Assembly: GCA_002427975.1 (NCBI GenBank)
Contig: DIZT01000321.1
Span: 10,098-25,010, forward strand
Source: Micrococcaceae bacterium UBA6021
GTDB lineage: Bacteria > Actinomycetota > Actinomycetes > Actinomycetales > Micrococcaceae
Reading direction: 5' to 3'
Length of the DNA: 14,913 bases
The position numbers and the translations under genes were made by a program. The notes under the pieces were generated by a model that saw only the letters and a list, made by a program, of their open reading frames with translations, did not search any database and was not told the origin of the DNA. Shown piece after piece: positions 13,532-14,913 of the stretch (its first letter is position 1; the number at the start of each line of letters is the position of its first letter).

Positions 13532-14898
13532 CCGCCACAGTCTTTGATGTCATCAACCCCGCCACCGAAGAAGTCATCCAATCGGTTCCGCTGGCCGGCC
13601 TCGCCGAAGTGGACGCGGCGATTGCCAAGGCGGCCGCCGCCTACGAGTCCTGGCGGGCGGTGGCCCCGGCCGACCGTTCGCTCCTGCTCCGCCGGTTCGC
13701 CGCCGCAGTCGATGCCGATCTGGAGAACCTGGCCCAATTGGAGGTCCGCAACGCGGGTCATACGATCGGAAATGCCCGGTGGGAAGCCGGCAACGTCCGC
13801 GACGTCCTGAACTACTACTCTGCGGCACCGGAACGGCATTTCGGCAAGCAGATCCCGGTGGCCGGCGGCGTCAACGTGACCTTCCACGAGCCCCTGGGCG
13901 TTGTGGGCGTCATTGTTCCGTGGAACTTCCCCATGCCGATCGCCGGCTGGGGATTCGCGCCCGCCCTGGCTGCCGGGAACACCGTGGTACTCAAACCCGC
14001 AGAAGTGACGCCGTTGACGGCCATCCGGCTGGGCGAGTTGGCTCGGGAGGCCGGAATTCCGGAGGGCGTTTTCCAGGTCATCCCGGGCAAAGGATCCGTG
14101 GTGGGCCAGCGGTTCGTCACCCACCCTGCTGTCCGGAAGGTCGTCTTCACGGGATCAACGGGCGTGGGCAAGCAGATCATGGCCGGCTGCGCCGCTCAGG
14201 TGAAGCGGGTGACGCTTGAGCTGGGCGGCAAGAGCGCGAACATCATTTTCGACGACGCCGATCTCGAAGCGGCGGTGGCCGCAGCTCCCGGAGGGGCCTT
14301 CGACAACGCGGGCCAGGACTGCTGCGCCAGGTCCCGCATCCTGGTCCAGCGCAACGTCTACGAGCGTTTCCTCGAATTGCTGGAGCCGGCAGTCCGCAGC
14401 ATGACGGTGGGGGATCCGGCGGATCCGGCCACCACCATGGGCCCGCTCATTTCCGCCCAGCAGCTCAGTACGGTCTCGGGCTTTGTGCCCGACGGCGCCC
14501 CGGTCGCCTTCCAGGGGAAGGCTCCGGAAGGTCCCGGGTTCTGGTTCCCGCCCACAGTGCTGACGCCGGACCTTGACGCGCCGTCCTTCACGGACGAGAT
14601 CTTCGGCCCGGTGGTTGCCGTCGTGCCGTTTGACGACGAAGCCGAAGCCATCAGGCTCGCCAACAACACCGAATACGGGCTCTCCGGCTCCATCTGGACA
14701 TCCAAGGTTGACCGGGCCCTGCGGGTTGCGCGCGGGGTGGAATCGGGCAACCTGTCCGTCAATTCACACTCGTCCGTGCGGTATTCCACCCCGTTCGGGG
14801 GCTTCAAACAGTCAGGACTTGGCCGCGAACTCGGACCCGACGCGCTTGATGCCTTCACCGACACTAAGAACGTCTTCATTTCCACGGACCCTTCCTAG
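13528..14898 (+). CDS. NAD(P)+-dependent aldehyde dehydrogenase
   Basis: A 456-residue aldehyde dehydrogenase, slightly short at the N-terminus relative to the usual 480-500 residues but with every key motif. These include PWNFP with Asn133, LKPAEVTPL with Lys156, FTGSTGVGK (207-215), ELGGKS with Glu231, GQDCCARSR with the catalytic Cys265 (Cys266 next to it), EIFGPV (357-362) and FGGFKQSGLGRELG (423-436). The ATG at 13528 overlaps the hydrolase stop. In this operon it most likely oxidises a gamma-glutamylated aldehyde to the acid, as PuuC does for gamma-glutamyl-gamma-aminobutyraldehyde. The double-Cys variant belongs to a less-studied subgroup, so the substrate is uncertain. No terminator follows in the 15 bp left, and the operon may continue beyond the window. 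Confidence 0.92.
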   Translation: MTATVFDVINPATEEVIQSVPLAGLAEVDAAIAKAAAAYESWRAVAPADRSLLLRRFAAAVDADLENLAQLEVRNAGHTIGNARWEAGNVRDVLNYYSAAPERHFGKQIPVAGGVNVTFHEPLGVVGVIVPWNFPMPIAGWGFAPALAAGNTVVLKPAEVTPLTAIRLGELAREAGIPEGVFQVIPGKGSVVGQRFVTHPAVRKVVFTGSTGVGKQIMAGCAAQVKRVTLELGGKSANIIFDDADLEAAVAAAPGGAFDNAGQDCCARSRILVQRNVYERFLELLEPAVRSMTVGDPADPATTMGPLISAQQLSTVSGFVPDGAPVAFQGKAPEGPGFWFPPTVLTPDLDAPSFTDEIFGPVVAVVPFDDEAEAIRLANNTEYGLSGSIWTSKVDRALRVARGVESGNLSVNSHSSVRYSTPFGGFKQSGLGRELGPDALDAFTDTKNVFISTDPS

Positions 14899-14913
14899 TC
14901 GTTTCCCTGTTTT

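Noticed and set aside
1..14913. CRISPR arrays, tRNA or rRNA genes, insertion sequences, phage or defence genes
   Set aside because: I saw no regularly spaced repeats, cloverleaf structures, transposase motifs or terminal inverted repeats; the window is fully explained by metabolic and transport genes.

Overview
The window looks like chromosomal DNA from a high-GC actinobacterium, most likely Arthrobacter or a close relative such as Pseudarthrobacter. This rests on high GC, GTG starts, TANNNT-type -10 elements, ATGA-coupled operons, and a permease-ATPase fusion of a kind found in actinobacteria. I see no rRNA, tRNA, CRISPR array, insertion sequence or phage gene. No stretch longer than about 260 bp lacks a gene.

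Region A (1-7864) is a substrate uptake and catabolism locus under a LacI-type regulator. On the minus strand, a lipoprotein solute-binding protein (3046-4572) is followed by a permease (2028-2969), a permease fused to an ATPase (214-2031) and a second ATPase cut by the window edge (1-217). Upstream, also on the minus strand, lie a Gfo/Idh/MocA oxidoreductase (4767-5780) and a TIM-barrel sugar isomerase/epimerase-like protein (5777-6625). A LacI-family gene (6842-7864) diverges from them. Both minus-strand units have a near-consensus promoter whose -35 hexamer is one half of a shared operator, TGRCAACCGATTGYCA. Although the transporter belongs to the dipeptide/oligopeptide (Dpp/Opp) family, the context suggests it imports a carbohydrate, glycoside or cyclitol that the two enzymes process.

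Region B (7865-8934) holds nadE, an ammonia-dependent NAD+ synthetase, probably transcribed as a leaderless mRNA. After it comes a short stretch that looks like gene debris.

Region C (8935-14898) is an amine utilisation locus, most likely for ethanolamine. A minus-strand FCD-domain GntR regulator diverges from a plus-strand operon of an ethanolamine permease, a glutamine-synthetase-like gamma-glutamyl-amine ligase, a class I amidotransferase-type gamma-glutamyl hydrolase and an aldehyde dehydrogenase. Together these describe a gamma-glutamylation route: import the amine, mask it with glutamate, oxidise the free end, then release glutamate and the product. This resembles Puu putrescine degradation and the GlnA4 route proposed in Streptomyces, and needs no cobalamin lyase or microcompartment. 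The enzyme oxidising the masked alcohol to an aldehyde is not visible and may lie just beyond the right edge.
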